From positions 1 through 64,000 of the forward strand of contig JAPTJF010000333.1 of assembly GCA_029339195.1 (NCBI GenBank): a stretch of 64,000 bases of DNA, read 5' to 3'. The notes below the pieces were generated by a model. It saw only the letters and a list, made by a program, of their open reading frames with translations, was not told the origin of the DNA and ran no database searches. Position numbers and translations under genes: made by a program. The stretch comes from Micractinium sp. NFX-FRZ (taxonomy: Eukaryota > Chlorophyta > Trebouxiophyceae > Chlorellales > Chlorellaceae). Below, in pieces: positions 53,465 through 64,000 of this stretch (its first letter is position 1; each line of letters opens with the position of its first letter).

Positions 53465-56400
53465 TCATCCTGCCAGCAGCAGGCAAGCGAGTGCCAGCAT
53501 GACAAGCAGGGCGGCAGCGTTGCGCTGACACGCCGCCGCCCCAGAAGGAGGAGCAGCCTCCAGTGGGAGTGGGACAGGCACGGGGGCGGCGCTGGCGCGG
53601 CTCCTTCTGCGCTGCCCTCGCTGCACTCCAGGTTGGCGGGCGCATCCCAGCCTCCACTGGAGGTGTCACCCCGGGGCGGGCCCACAGTAAAGTACAGCAT
53701 CATCCCGCTGGCCATGTGCAGGTCGACGTGGCAATGGAACGACCAGACGCCCGGATTGTCCGCCCGGAAGCACACCACAGCGTAGCCTGGCCCGCCACCG
53801 CCGCCGCCGGTGCCTGTGCCGTTTGCTGCGCCTGCCGCATGCAGGCGCCGCCGGCCGTGGCCCGCATGCGCACCGCCCATGCCCATGCCCCCCATGCCGC
53901 CGCTGCCACCCTCAGTGGCTCCCGGGGGCGTGCTGCCGCCAACGGAAGTCGCCACCGCCTGTGCCACAGGCACCGTGTCACGGAGCACGGGGTTGCCCAG
54001 GTTGTAGGCGGCCATGGTGGCTGCGCTGACGTGGCCGTCGGCATCTAGGATCTCGCCGTTGCCGGCTGCAAGCAGCCAGAAGGAGGCGCCGTGGTGGTGC
54101 ATGGGGTGCACCATGAGGGATGGGTTGATAAGCACCAGGTCAACCACGTCACCTTGCTCCACAGAAATGGCATAGGTGCGGGCGGGCGCCGCTGCAGCCG
54201 CAGCTGCGGCGGCGGTGGCGTTGGCGGGGTAGATGGGCAGGGTGGGCGGCATCTCAAATGCCACCCAGTTTAAGGACCAGCAATACATGCCGCCGTCGGG
54301 GCAGCCCGCCCCGTCGGCGGGCAGCGCGGCGGCGGCAGCGGCAGTGAGGCCGTATGGGTTGCCTGCGGCGGCGGCTGAGGCGGAAAACGTGGCTGGCATG
54401 GGGGTAGCCATGCTGCCCATAGCCCCGCTGGATAGGAAGAAAGTGAACTGCTTGGTGCTTTCCTGCAGGCAGCAGAGGAGCGGGAGGAGGGGAGAGAGGA
54501 CAGGTGGCAGGTGGGGCAAGGGGTGAGCAGGGGTGTGGCGTGCAAAGGGGCATCCAAGGCAGGGGAGTGGGCATGGTGGTGCAGCAAGCAGGGGTGGGCA
54601 CAGCAGCATGGCACCGCGCCGGCTGCGCGTTGCCACACGGCTATGCTGCTCCTCACCTGCCCACCCCCCTGCCTGGCCTACGTGCCCACAGTTTCCTGCC
54701 TGCCTGCCCTGCCTGGCTGCCTGGCTGCCTGCTTGATGCACAGCCTGCCGTCCTGTCCTGCCCCTGCCCCCCGCAAGCAAAGCAGCGCCCCTGCCCCCGC
54801 AAGCTTAAGCAGCACCCACCTGGGGCGGAGCAGGCACGCCGGGCCCTGCCGTGAGCGCTGCATTCTTGAAATCCAGCAGGCCGGCATCCCCGCCAGCCGC
54901 AGAGGGGTCGTCGGGGCAGCCCAGGTTTGGGGCATAGGCGGTGGCAGACACTGCCGGGTCGGTGGCGGGGTCGGGCGCGCCCTCGTAAGACAGGATTGCG
55001 GGAGAGTTGTGGCCATCTGTGGTTGTCACGTTGATCCAGTAGTTGCCCACCGGCTGGCCTGCAAGAGGGGTGTCAGGTGGGCGGCAGGGGCACAGCAGTG
55101 AGAAAGCGGCACCACTCTCATTCAGCAGGCCTCTTCACGCCTGCTCAGGAGGGAACACAACACTGCAGGCTGCCAGAACCAGAAGCAGGGCAGGAGGCCA
55201 GGCATGCCCCTTTGCTTGTGCACTTCCCACAGGGGCCTCAACCACCCTTCCCCTGGGTCCCTCCCCTCACCGCCTGCCCTGCCCACGCACCGGCATGCAG
55301 CACGAAGTCGACGCGCTTGCCAGAAGTCGCCAAGAAGCCCTTGGCAAGTGCAGGTGCGACAAACTCGCCGTCCAGGGCAATGCGGTAAGGTTGTGCGCAG
55401 CAATGCTGACTTGGAGTGCCCAGGAGGATGTACCGCAGATGGTGCGGAAGCGGTACCGCTTGCCCTGCTGCACCTTAAGCACGGCAGCCCTGCCGGTGGT
55501 GTTGAACGACTCGCCGTTGACCTGCCAGCGGGCAGGTCAAGGTGGGTGGCAGGCAGGCAGGCGGGTGGGCGGGTGGACAGGTGGGCAGGCAGTAGGAGCA
55601 GGCCGGCCCGCAGGCAGGCAGCTTGGTCAGGCAGCCAGGCGGGCAGGCGGGCAGGCAGGCAAAGCTCGTAACGCTGCCTGCAAGCCAACCCTGTGTGCCC
55701 AGCGCTTGCCCGGCGGCATTCCCCCACTCCTCAGCCCACCCCCAGCTGCTCCCACCCGCCTGCCCCTCTCCTTCCCCTCCAGCCCTCACCTCAACAGCAA
55801 ACCAAGGCGCATCCGACACATCAATCCCCGGGCACATGGCCATGGAGGCGTGCCCGCCGCCCATGCCCGCCATGCCGGCCATACCACCACCCATGCCGCC
55901 GCCCATCATGCCGGATTGCAGTTCCGCTAGCTGCTCCGATACAGGTGTGTCATACACATCGGCCAGCAGGAGGAGGTGGGAGTCTTCATCGTAGAGCCCC
56001 CGCAACGGGTCGGTGGGATTGGTCACAATGAGCGGGCCCCGCAGGCCGTCGCCAAACTGCTGTGCAGCGTGGGAGTGGTACCAGAATGTGCCTGCGGGAG
56101 CGGGGCGGACACTGGGGGGGCAGGGCTTCGGTAGAGTGTGTGGAGCAAGAGGGAGCCTCTGGAGAGTGTGCAGGGCAGGCGCAGCCACCGAGGGTCGGCA
56201 GCGATGCGCCTGCCTGCCCTGCCTGCCTGCCTGCCTGCCTGCCCGCACGCCCTGCCTGCCCTGCCTGCCGGCCCTCCCGCCTGCCCTGCCCGCCTGCCCG
56301 CCCTGCCTGCCTGCCCTGCCTGCCCGCCCTGCCTGCCTGCCCTAACTGCCCGCCCTGCCGGCCCTGCCTGCCTGCCCGCCCTGCCTGCCTGCCCTGCCTG

Positions 56401-57189
56401 CCCGCCCTGCCGGCCCTGCCTGCCCGCCCACCCACCTGCGGGGGAGGCACGGAAGCGGTAGGAGAAGGTGGCGCCGGCAGGGATGACCCCTTGGGTGAGC
56501 CCCGCTGCGCCGTCTGCCCAGCTGCTGTTTGCCTGGTGCTGGCCGTGCCAGTGCACAGAGGTGCCCTCCGGCACCCACACAGGACAGCGCACAGGTGCCG
56601 TGGTAGCGGTTGCAGTTGCTGGGAGGGCAGTTGTGCCCTTCGACGACGCAGCGCAGAGCTGTGTGAGCATTGGCATTGAGTGGGAGGGCAAGATGTGGTC
56701 AGGCGCCGGCGCTGCAGGTGGCGCCTCTCTCGACTGCCTCACTGCTGCGGTCAGGCCCCCGGCTGGTACTCGCCTGGATGTTGGCGTTGGTGACGTCAAT
56801 CTGGTACAGCTGCCCCAGCTCCAGGCGCAGCACAGGGCCCCACTTGCTGCCGTTGAATGCCAGGGTCTGGAACTGCGGCAGAGCAGGCAGGGGGACATGG
56901 TGGGAGAGTGGGTTTTTTTATGGGGTTTTTTCGATTGCACCGCTCTGGCTGCTGCAGATGGGCGGGCGTGGAGCTGAGCTGCACCCCTGTGTCGCTCTCC
57001 TGACAGTTGCATGCAGTCCTGACGTCTCCCCAAGCAGGGCTCCCGGATTGCCTGCGTGGCGTTGTACGTAGCAGCGGTGAGCGCGATGCGGGTGGCATTG
57101 GCGTCTGGCGCCAGCGTCGGGCAGACCAGCGCCGCCGCTCCCCAGCCGCAGCCGAGCAGGCTCAGGCTCAGCAGCAGTCCCGACCACAT
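53465..57189 (-). CDS. Secreted multicopper oxidase (laccase-like), two apparent 1-base deletions
   Basis: Minus-strand exons 57189-57052, 56872-56774, 56658-56436, 56091-55790, 55521-55291, 55058-54820, 54462-53465. It has a signal peptide (MWSGLLLSLSLLGCGWGAAA). All four copper-site motifs are present: TSVHWHGQ, FWYHSHAAQQ, LMVHPMHHHGASF and FHCHVDLHMASGMM. Such enzymes couple one-electron oxidation of phenols or metals to reduction of oxygen to water. Exon 5 has 231 bases where 232 are needed: the frame breaks between SIAAHNLTA and IALDGEFVAPALAKGF. Exon 7 has 998 where 999 are needed, shifting near 53583-53610. Without the second shift the tail becomes hydrophobic (NAAALLVMLALACLLLAG), like a GPI-anchor signal. 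Uncorrected, the frame runs on to 53011. Introns 1 and 2 appear to use GC donors. The exon 3 start is ambiguous (GT donor GCGA/GTACCA with acceptor CCCAG possible). It is either a decaying gene or two assembly errors. Confidence 0.82.
56205..56432. repeat. CCTGCCTGCC / GCCCGCC low-complexity array in oxidase intron
   Basis: About 230 bases are made of CCTGCC, CGCC and CGGCC units, next to the donor at 56435. The same strand-biased composition recurs more weakly at 55540-55690. Confidence 0.9.
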
Positions 57190-57878
57190 TCAAAAGCCCA
57201 GCACGAGGGTCTGCAGGCGGCAACAGCATGCAGGATTGGAATGGGAACTGGCGGCGTTGCTGTGTCTGCGGGACGCTGGCGGCAACCCCCGCTGGTGTCT
57301 CCACCCCCGCTGTTTGCCGTTGCCAGCATGTCAGCGCCCGCCCCCCGCAGGACTGCTTGCCTCACAAGCCGGCGCTGGAGGTCGCTTGGGCAGGTTGCCG
57401 GCGGAACTCCGAAAGCGTGAGCCGCTGTGTCCTGGTGCTGGCATCTGAGGGGGTTGCGGACCACGTCGGACCACGTCGGACCGCCACCCGCGGACCGCCC
57501 AAATCACGCATTTTTGCCATCAGCAGGGCCTCCCAGCCCCAAAGCCCTCCTGCCGCGGGGCGGGAGGCCCGTGACGGTCCCGCCTTCCACGATTGGCGAC
57601 CAATCCCGGCCGTCCGCCGGCGCCCTGTCGGCAACCTCCAGTTCCGTAAAGCGTTGTGAGATCTAAATTCAAGCCCAAGGCCGTCCCGGAACGTTGCTCC
57701 ACCAGCGTCAGCCAGCCATGGCCACATGTTGGTGCCTGCCGCCAGTGCCCCCCTGCCGGCAGGGCCTGCTGAAACCAGTCACCCTGCCAGCCCCAACATA
57801 TGCCTAATTTCCGAGGGATGAGCATGTACTACTTCTCACGAGTTACTGCAGGCTCTGGGGCTGTTGGCAGGAGCGCAT
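57190..57878. promoter_or_regulatory. Divergent promoter region (oxidase / 198-aa protein)
   Basis: About 690 bases lie between opposite start codons. A GGACCACGTC unit is directly repeated near 57459-57480. No open frame with coding character was accepted. Confidence 0.4.
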
Positions 57879-58739
57879 ATGGCAGCTGTGACACCACCAC
57901 ATTCACCCCCCGCCAGCCCCCCTCCCTCTCCGGAGCACAACGCAGAGTCAGGTGTGCATGGAGAGGTGCACGAGCGGGCAGCACACCCAGCAGGCAGCCA
58001 GCTGCCACCCCTGAAGAGCAGCGTCCACCTGGAGGGGGAGAGGAGCTGCACACCCAGCCTCTTTAAGTGTGCCTCTTAACATGCCTTGTGCAGATGAAGG
58101 GAGCGTGCATGAGCACCATCACCAGCAGCCACCTCTGCCGGCAGCTGTTGTTGAGGCGGCACAGCTGGTGCGGCTTGCGGAGGGGGTTCCTCGCCCAACA
58201 TGGTCAAGCCTCCTCCTCTTCCTGGAGCATGGCATTCGGCCAAGTTTCAAGCACCTCATGGTCCTGCTTGGCATAGACCCAATGCGCATGACAGGCTGGG
58301 GCAGTGACGGCGAGCAGGCAGCGGTGGCTGCGCTCATTGAGCGGCTACGCCCGGTGGTGCCACACCTGTTTGTGAGGGAGGGCATCGAGCTGCTGCTTGG
58401 ACCCGAGTAAGTGTCCTTTAACTTCCTGCTGGCGCGTGCCGTCTCCACTGCACCCACCTGCACGACGCTGGTGCCGTGATTCCCCTGCTCACTGGTCTTG
58501 CTTCTTGCCCCCCCGCTCTCTGGTGTAGGGCTGAGGCGCTTCCACTCTTGGGGCCTGAGGACGAGGAGGCCCTGGTACCGAACCTCCCCCCTCCGCCCCC
58601 TTGCTGGCGCCAGCTGGCTGCAGAGCACGCTGCTCACTTGCACTGGGGCCTCCCCAGGCTGGCCTCCCCCGCTGCCATCGCAAGCAATGCCAGCAGCAGC
58701 AGCAACAGCAATGGTAGTGGTTGGCCTGCTTCTCCTTGA
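57879..58739 (+). CDS. Unknown protein with conserved-looking helical core (198 aa)
   Basis: Exons 57879-57951, 58094-58406 and 58529-58739 join in frame. The start gives a Pro/Ser-rich leader (MAAVTPPHSPPASPPPSPEH) followed by a His-rich HEHHHQQPP. The core reads LVRLAEGVPRPTWSSLLLFL, EHGIRPSFKHLMVLLGIDPM and IERLRPVVPHLFVREGIELL, predicted mostly helical. The last exon is Pro/Ala/Ser-rich and ends NGSGWPASP. No family was recognised. A TGTAA lies at 59297. Confidence 0.65.
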
Positions 58740-58769
58740 GTAGACGCACACATGTGCGTCCCCTCCTCA

Positions 58770-59200
58770 TTGGTCGTGTTTTGCGTGTTGCCTCCCTCCC
58801 TGCCTCCGCCCTCCCTGCCTCTTCCCGGCCGTTTCTCCCGCCACTGCGCCCTCCTCCTCCTCCCCCCTGCCTCCGTCACCTGCTCCTGCCAGCCCGCATC
58901 CTCCCTGCCTCTTCCCGGCACCCTCCCCTCCTCCTCCCCCCTGCCTCCGTCACCTGCTCTTGCCAGCCCGCATCTCTTCCCTCTCCCCCTCCCCCTCCCC
59001 CTCCTCCTCCCTCTCCGCTGCCTCCATCACCGCTGCCCCCCGCACCTGCTCTTGCCAGCCTGCATCCTCCCTCTCCCCCGCTATCCTCCCCTCCTCCTCC
59101 TCCCCCCTGCCTCCGTCACCTGCACCTCTCAACTCGCCGCCGCCGCCACCTCCTCCTCCATTTCTCCTCCTCTACCCTGCCTCCCTCGCTGCCCCGCCCT
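58770..59200. repeat. CT-rich low-complexity tract between convergent genes
   Basis: The plus strand is strongly pyrimidine-biased, with repeated units such as CTCCTCCTCCCCCCTGCCTC and GCCAGCCCGCATC recurring at least three times (about 58850, 58920, 59055). It occupies the 3' flank of the 198-residue gene. Confidence 0.85.
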
Positions 59201-59296
59201 CACCGCCACCTCCTAAACGTCTGCATCTTTGGTCCCTTCCCTGGCTGTGGATTGTCCCCTCACATCACCCCTGCCCTGGCTCATGCCAGCCCTGTG

Positions 59297-59301
59297 TGTA
59301 A
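59297..59301 (+). terminator. TGTAA signal, possible end of 198-aa protein transcript
   Basis: TGTAATAT lies about 560 bases after the stop at 58739, beyond the CT-rich tract. The long distance makes the assignment tentative. Confidence 0.4.
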
Positions 59302-59334
59302 TATCTCGGTGCCTTCAACTGTGAGATCAATCCA

Positions 59335-59339
59335 TTACA
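59335..59339 (-). terminator. TGTAA polyadenylation signal, Crypton-related gene
   Basis: TGTAA on the minus strand lies about 82 bases beyond the stop codon at 59421. It almost abuts the plus-strand signal of the convergent gene. Confidence 0.65.
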
Positions 59340-59420
59340 CAGTGCCAGCTTCGGCAAAGCCACACGAAGTGCTGCGGCGCCCCAGCATATGCTGCCTACA
59401 AGGTGTCCCTGCTCCCACCT

Positions 59421-61651
59421 CTATCCCCTTGCTGGTGCGCTGCCGGGCGCAGCAGGCTGCCCACTGCCACCGCTGCCGTCGCCGCTGGCTGCTGCCCCCC
59501 CGCCGCCGCTGGCTGCCGCCCCGCCACCGCCGTTGGGTGCCGCCCTGCCGCTGCCGCTGGCTGCTGCCCCGCTCCTGTCCTCTCCAGCCTGAGCGGCGTC
59601 ATCTCCCCCCCCGCAGCTGCGCGCCCGCTTGGCCGCCGACAGCTGCTTGAGCAGGGAAGTCATGCCCTGCTTGCGCCCTCCCTTGCCAGCTGTCAACCGC
59701 TCCTGCTCCAGCTGGCGCGCCACCTGCAAGCCGGAAAGCAAACTGTCGTTGACGTTGCGCTGCTCAACCTGCCATGCCAGGTTCAACCTGCCTCCCTGGC
59801 CCAGCTTAGTCTGCAAGCGTGCTAACCTGCCTGGTAGCTTGCCCCGTCAGCACGGCCACCCCTGCATGCCCTGCCCTCTTGTGGCTTGCCCCGCCGGCTC
59901 TTATGTGCTCCACATCTTCCGTTTCAATCTCGTCAAACACAGCATCGGCACTATCCTTGCTCACCTGTGTGCGAGACACCGCCTGCCGTGTGCGGTTCTG
60001 CAGCGCCAGAGCCTCCGCCTCGATGTGCTCCATCAACAGCATGAGGTCTGCACATGGGACATACAGTGCATGACATTGTTACAGCCCTGCCGTTGGCTGA
60101 TAGGTAGCTGCCAGCGGTGCAGGGCCGCACATCCGGCTGCAAAGCGAGGCCCATGCAGCCGCTGCAAGCCTTGCCCCAGACGCACCCCCCGCAGATGCAC
60201 CAGGGGGCTCTCCCTACCCAGAACCTCTCCCTTACCTGAGAAGCGCTGCTTGGGGATGCTTGCGCGCCACTTGGGCATCTCGTGCGGTGCAAGGGCCTTC
60301 TGCTGCTCCTCCTGCACGCATGTGCTTGTGCAACATACTTAGCCCGCATGCAGCCTCCCAAGTCAGCAGCAGCACCACCGGGGGGAAGCACAAGGAAGCA
60401 GCACACAGTGCAAGAGGCTGGTTGGCAGGCAACAGCAAGCCCAAGAGCATGCACGGACATGCATAAGTCCAGGCGCCACCCCACCCACCTTCTCCTTCCG
60501 GGTCATGCCGTCTGAGTCCTTCTCGGTGTTGTACCACTCCCACACCTGCCAAGAACGAACACAATAAGAGCACAGGGGGTGGAAAGAGCCCTTAAGAATG
60601 GAATAGGGATTGCTTGCATGCCCAAAGCATGCTTGTCATTCCCGACAAGCACACGCACCCCTGCCCACTGCATAGGAAACTGCCCTCACCTTGACCAGTC
60701 CGCCAAGAGAGTCAAACGCGCTCAGGGTCGGGCAATCAGTGTGTTGCGGCCTCAAGAGCTGCCGCGAGCCCTGCCTGCCCTTCTTCTCCACCTGCTTTCC
60801 ACCGCCACCGCTGCCGCCACCGAGGCTGAGGGCGCTGCCACCTGCACCGCCGTTGCCCACGCCGTGCCCGGTGCTAGCGTTGCTGCGGCCAATGCCTGAG
60901 AGGAACGTGCCGTCTGGACCTGTCGGCAGCAGCAGCAAGTCTTCCAACAGCTGCTGCTGCTGCTGCCCTTCCAGCCTGCGTTCCGCTTGCTGCTGCTGCT
61001 GCTGCTGCTGCTGCCCAACCAGCCAGCGCTGCTGCATGGCCGCTGCACCAATTTGATGCACAAGGTGCGGCTGGTACTGGGCCATAGAGGGTGAGGCAGA
61101 GAGCAGCCCAAAGCCGCTCCCGCTGCTGAACACCTGCTGGTATGGCGCCAGCAGGCTGAGTGACTGCTCCGTCAGGAAGGACGTGGGCAGCGCTGCGGCG
61201 GCGGGGCCCAGAGGCGGCAACACTTGCTGCTGCACTGGCACCTGGTGCATGAGTGCCTGGGCCAACGGGTGCACACCAGGGTGCGGCTGTGGCACAAGGG
61301 CATGCATGCCCCCCACGGGCATGCCCATGGCGGGCAGCCCAAGCGCCGGCTGCTGCTGCTGCTGCTGTTGCAGGTAAGCAGGCATGCCCGAGGCGGCTGC
61401 AGGCTGCTGCTGCTGCAGCGGCTGCGGCGGTGGCTGCTGCTGCTGCTGCTGGTAATCAGGCATGCCCGAGGCGGCCGCCGCCTGCTGCTGCTGCAGCGGC
61501 TGCGGTGCCTGCTGCTGCTGCTGCAGCGGCTGCGGCGGTGGCTGCTGCTGCTGCTGCAGCGGCTGCGGCGGTGGCTGCTGCAGCTGCTGCTGCTGGTAAG
61601 CAGGCATGCCCGAGGCGGCCGCCGCCTGCTGCTGCTGCAGCGGCTGCGGTG

Positions 61652-61683
<32 letters not shown>

Positions 61684-63888
61684 AGGTAAGCAGGCAGGCC
61701 AGGGGCGGCCAGGCTCTGCTGCTGCTGCTGCGGTGCGTGCTGGTGCTGGTGCTGCTGCTGCAGGTAAGCAGGCAGGCCAGGGGCGGCCAGGCTCTGCTGC
61801 TGCTGTTGCGGTGCGTGCTGCTGCTGCCGCACCACCCCTGCATCCATGTCCAAACGGCATGGCTGCACACCGGCGGCCAAGCTCTGCTCCCCCCTGCTGG
61901 GCCGCCCTGGGCTCAGGGCATCCAGGGCTGCTGTGGTAGCTGCCTCTGCTGGATCCTCAGGAGGGTCCTGCTGCGATTCTGCGGGCTGCTCCTTGCGCTT
62001 CAGGTCCTCCAACGCCAGCCGCTGCCGCATCTCCAAGTCGTCCAAGTTGACCTGCAAGAACGGGTGGTGCACAGCAAAGGACCCAGTTGCTTGACTTCAG
62101 AAGGTGTGGCGGCAAAGTGCACGAAGACAGGCTTGCAGCCACAACAGGTCACTTAGAAAGACCGGCTGAGCCGTGCAAATCCAGACACCTCACACCCACC
62201 CGCTCGTTCCTGACCTGAGCGGGCTTGAAGGGCTTCGCGAATGTCTCGCCACAAATCAGCGACGCCACCGCCTGGGGGTCGGCGATGAGGGCGGCGAGCT
62301 TGAGGAACACGTCATTCAGCGATGTCAGTGGCCGCCGCCCCTCCCAGAACTGCAGCAAGGAGGCGTGCAACACCGGGGCATGAGCTAAGGAGTAAGGAGT
62401 TTAGACTGAGCTAAAACACCTCCTCTGCTCCCGCACTCCCATCACCCTGTCCTTCCCTCACTCACCTGCACCCCTCGCATCATCATCCCCACTCTCCCAT
62501 ATCACCATAAAGCGAGGACCAGCCTTGCTTGCAGGTCGCCCCACCGTGCCAGCCCCACTCCAAGCCACCCCACATGCCAACCCATGCTGAGCCCTCCCCC
62601 ATCCCTGGCGCACCCCGATCCGCTTGGCCAGCTTGATTGCCTCCAGCCGCTGCACAAACTCGGGGTGTTGCATCATGTGCTTGATGATGGGCAGCTGCAG
62701 GTAGGCCTCATTCTCATCCTGCGGCATTGGTGGGGTGCATGGACAGCGTGCAGAGGGGGCGAGGGCATCAACACTGGGTACATGCTAGCCTCATTAACAT
62801 CCCAGGACATCCATATGCCGACCTATGCATGACCACCCCTGAACGGAGTCCGCAAACAGTATACCTAGCTTTGGCCCACCGTTAACCTCCACTCACATCC
62901 TTCCTTGTATAGTCGTCAGCCGCCAGCCACCAGCAGTCCTGCACCGTCGTCACCGCCAGGGTCTCCAGCAGCCGCAGCAGCCGCAGCACGGAGACCTCGT
63001 TCCGCCGCACCTCACTATCCATCTGTGGGGGGATGCAGCAGGGTGGAGCAGACGGGATGTGCGAGTTAGGGAGGGCTATCATCAGGGAATTGCACACTTA
63101 GGAGGACTTCAAGCAGCACTGAATGAGATGAACCAGACAGTACACTCCTCACCCTCCCCTCCCCCCGCTGGTTTGTTTTTGTTTGTTGCAACCTCACCTC
63201 CCACACCCTGGCCTCGAATGTCTCCAGGAAGGGGAACAGGTGGAGCTGCAGGCTCCGGGGCACGCACAGCGTCATGCGCTGGTGCCAGTACGCGTCAAAG
63301 TCCCGCTGCAGTCCAAGAGGAGGCGTTTGTGTGCATTCATGCAAGGCGCACACAGGTTGCAGAAGCCCGCAAACACACGTGTGGGCATGGCAGTTGACAC
63401 ACCCTCAAGCATGCCTTCACCCATCACACTGCTTCAACGCATGCGGGGCGGCACCCACCTTGGCCGCCTCCCTCTTCAAGCCTGCCAGCGCCAGCATGGC
63501 GGCAGGAGGGAAGGAGGTCATGTATGACCTGACCAGCGCTGATGTCAGCCACATGCCAAGCTGGGCTATCTCCTCGTGTGTCAGCCTGTGGGGATGATTG
63601 ATACGAGGGGCAATGCAAGGGTGAATTCAGGCAGCAAGAGTGCGACGGGGAGGGGCGAGTGCCAACGCAAGCGCGCGAAGCATGACGCACAATCTTCGCC
63701 CCCAAATCAATCAGCTTGTCACGCACCCTGCCTCCTGCAGCTGCCGCGTGCCACCCTTGCGGAAGGCGTGCAGCACCGAGTTCATGTTGCTGATGGTGTC
63801 AAACAGGTCGTGCATGGCCTTGTTCTGCTCCTTGTACCCCACTGGGTTGTTGAAGTTGGTGCTGCTGGGCCACATGCAGCGCGGCCGC
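59421..63888 (-). CDS. Crypton-related Ndc10_II/GCR1_C-domain protein (partial, 5' end beyond right edge)
   Basis: Minus-strand exons 63888-63727, 63585-63459, 63305-63198, 63022-62897, 62718-62614, 62349-62215, 62051-60690, 60545-60489, 60311-60236, 60047-59965, 59810-59421, all in phase, give at least 909 residues. LHAFRKGGTRQLQEAGLTHE, AQLGMWLTSALVRSYMTSFP and AAMLALAG match the H-x-x-R / G-x-W / Y end of a tyrosine-recombinase fold. SLQLHLFPFLETFEARV, LLRLLETLAVTTVQDCWWLA and IIKHMMQHPEFVQRLE fit the Ndc10_II family. LVKVWEWYNTEKDSDGMTRK, MPKWRASIPKQRFSDLMLLM and EHIEAEA fit the GCR1_C DNA-binding domain. Between them the 454-codon exon 7 is glutamine-rich, with LAAPGLPAYLQQQ and ASGMPAYQQQ repeats. 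Many introns and no visible terminal repeats suggest a host gene derived from, or sharing ancestry with, Crypton recombinases. Confidence 0.75.
61345..61830. repeat. Coding CAG/CTG minisatellite (polyglutamine modules)
   Basis: On the minus strand the exon encodes repeated modules: glutamine runs separated by LAAPGLPAYLQ (two near-identical copies) or AAAASGMPAYQ/SGMPDYQ (at least four copies), plus QPPPQPLQQQ. Pure CTG tracts reach about nine units near 61655-61683. Length variation between strains is likely. Confidence 0.92.
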
Positions 63889-64000
63889 CTGCAGTGTTGG
63901 CAGGGAAGTGGGGAGGGGCAAGGGGGGTGTGGACACGTTGACGTTGACGGCAAACAGACAGGAGGCCTGCCGGGCGGCAGCGGGGAGCGTGGGCGAGGGA

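Overview
This window looks like nuclear DNA of a GC-rich green alga, most likely a Chlorella-like trebouxiophyte. The evidence is short exons with phase-consistent GT-AG (and some GC-AG) introns, Ala/Gly/Pro-rich spacers in proteins, plastid- or mitochondrion-type N-termini, and TGTAA polyadenylation signals just downstream of several stops. Gene models were built by hand from splice signals, reading-frame continuity and family motifs. No search was run, so species and several functions are inference.

Layout, left to right: cytosolic ribosomal protein L11 (minus, last exon beyond the left edge); a plastid-type glucose-6-phosphate 1-epimerase-like protein (plus); a 74-residue single-helix organellar protein (minus), sharing a short promoter region with a METTL16-type RNA m6A methyltransferase (plus); a GAF-domain multi-spanning membrane protein (minus); two unknown small proteins; a plastid-type rhodanese (minus); three tandem paralogues of an undescribed single-pass membrane protein family (minus, 28.9-34.2 kb); a GNAT acetyltransferase (minus); an unknown 151-residue protein (plus); glyoxalase I (plus); the splicing factor YJU2 (plus); a broken secreted-protein gene (minus) between two direct copies of a segmental duplication; a multicopper oxidase with two apparent one-base deletions (minus); an unknown 198-residue protein (plus); and, running off the right edge, a Crypton-related Ndc10_II/GCR1_C protein with a very long glutamine-rich exon (minus).

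The most unusual signal is not one gene. In at least eight genes the introns carry decayed copies of the neighbouring exon edge, often with the splice signal still attached ('exon-edge echoes'). In several cases the echo can still be read as a diverged peptide of the real exon. This suggests that local tandem duplication across splice junctions builds or enlarges introns in this genome.

Other main points are a 66-bp near-perfect hairpin in an intron, the segmental duplication that gave gene 49-51 kb a chimeric 3' end, its in-frame TAG, the three-member membrane-protein family, and an apparent loss of catalytic residues in the epimerase-like protein.
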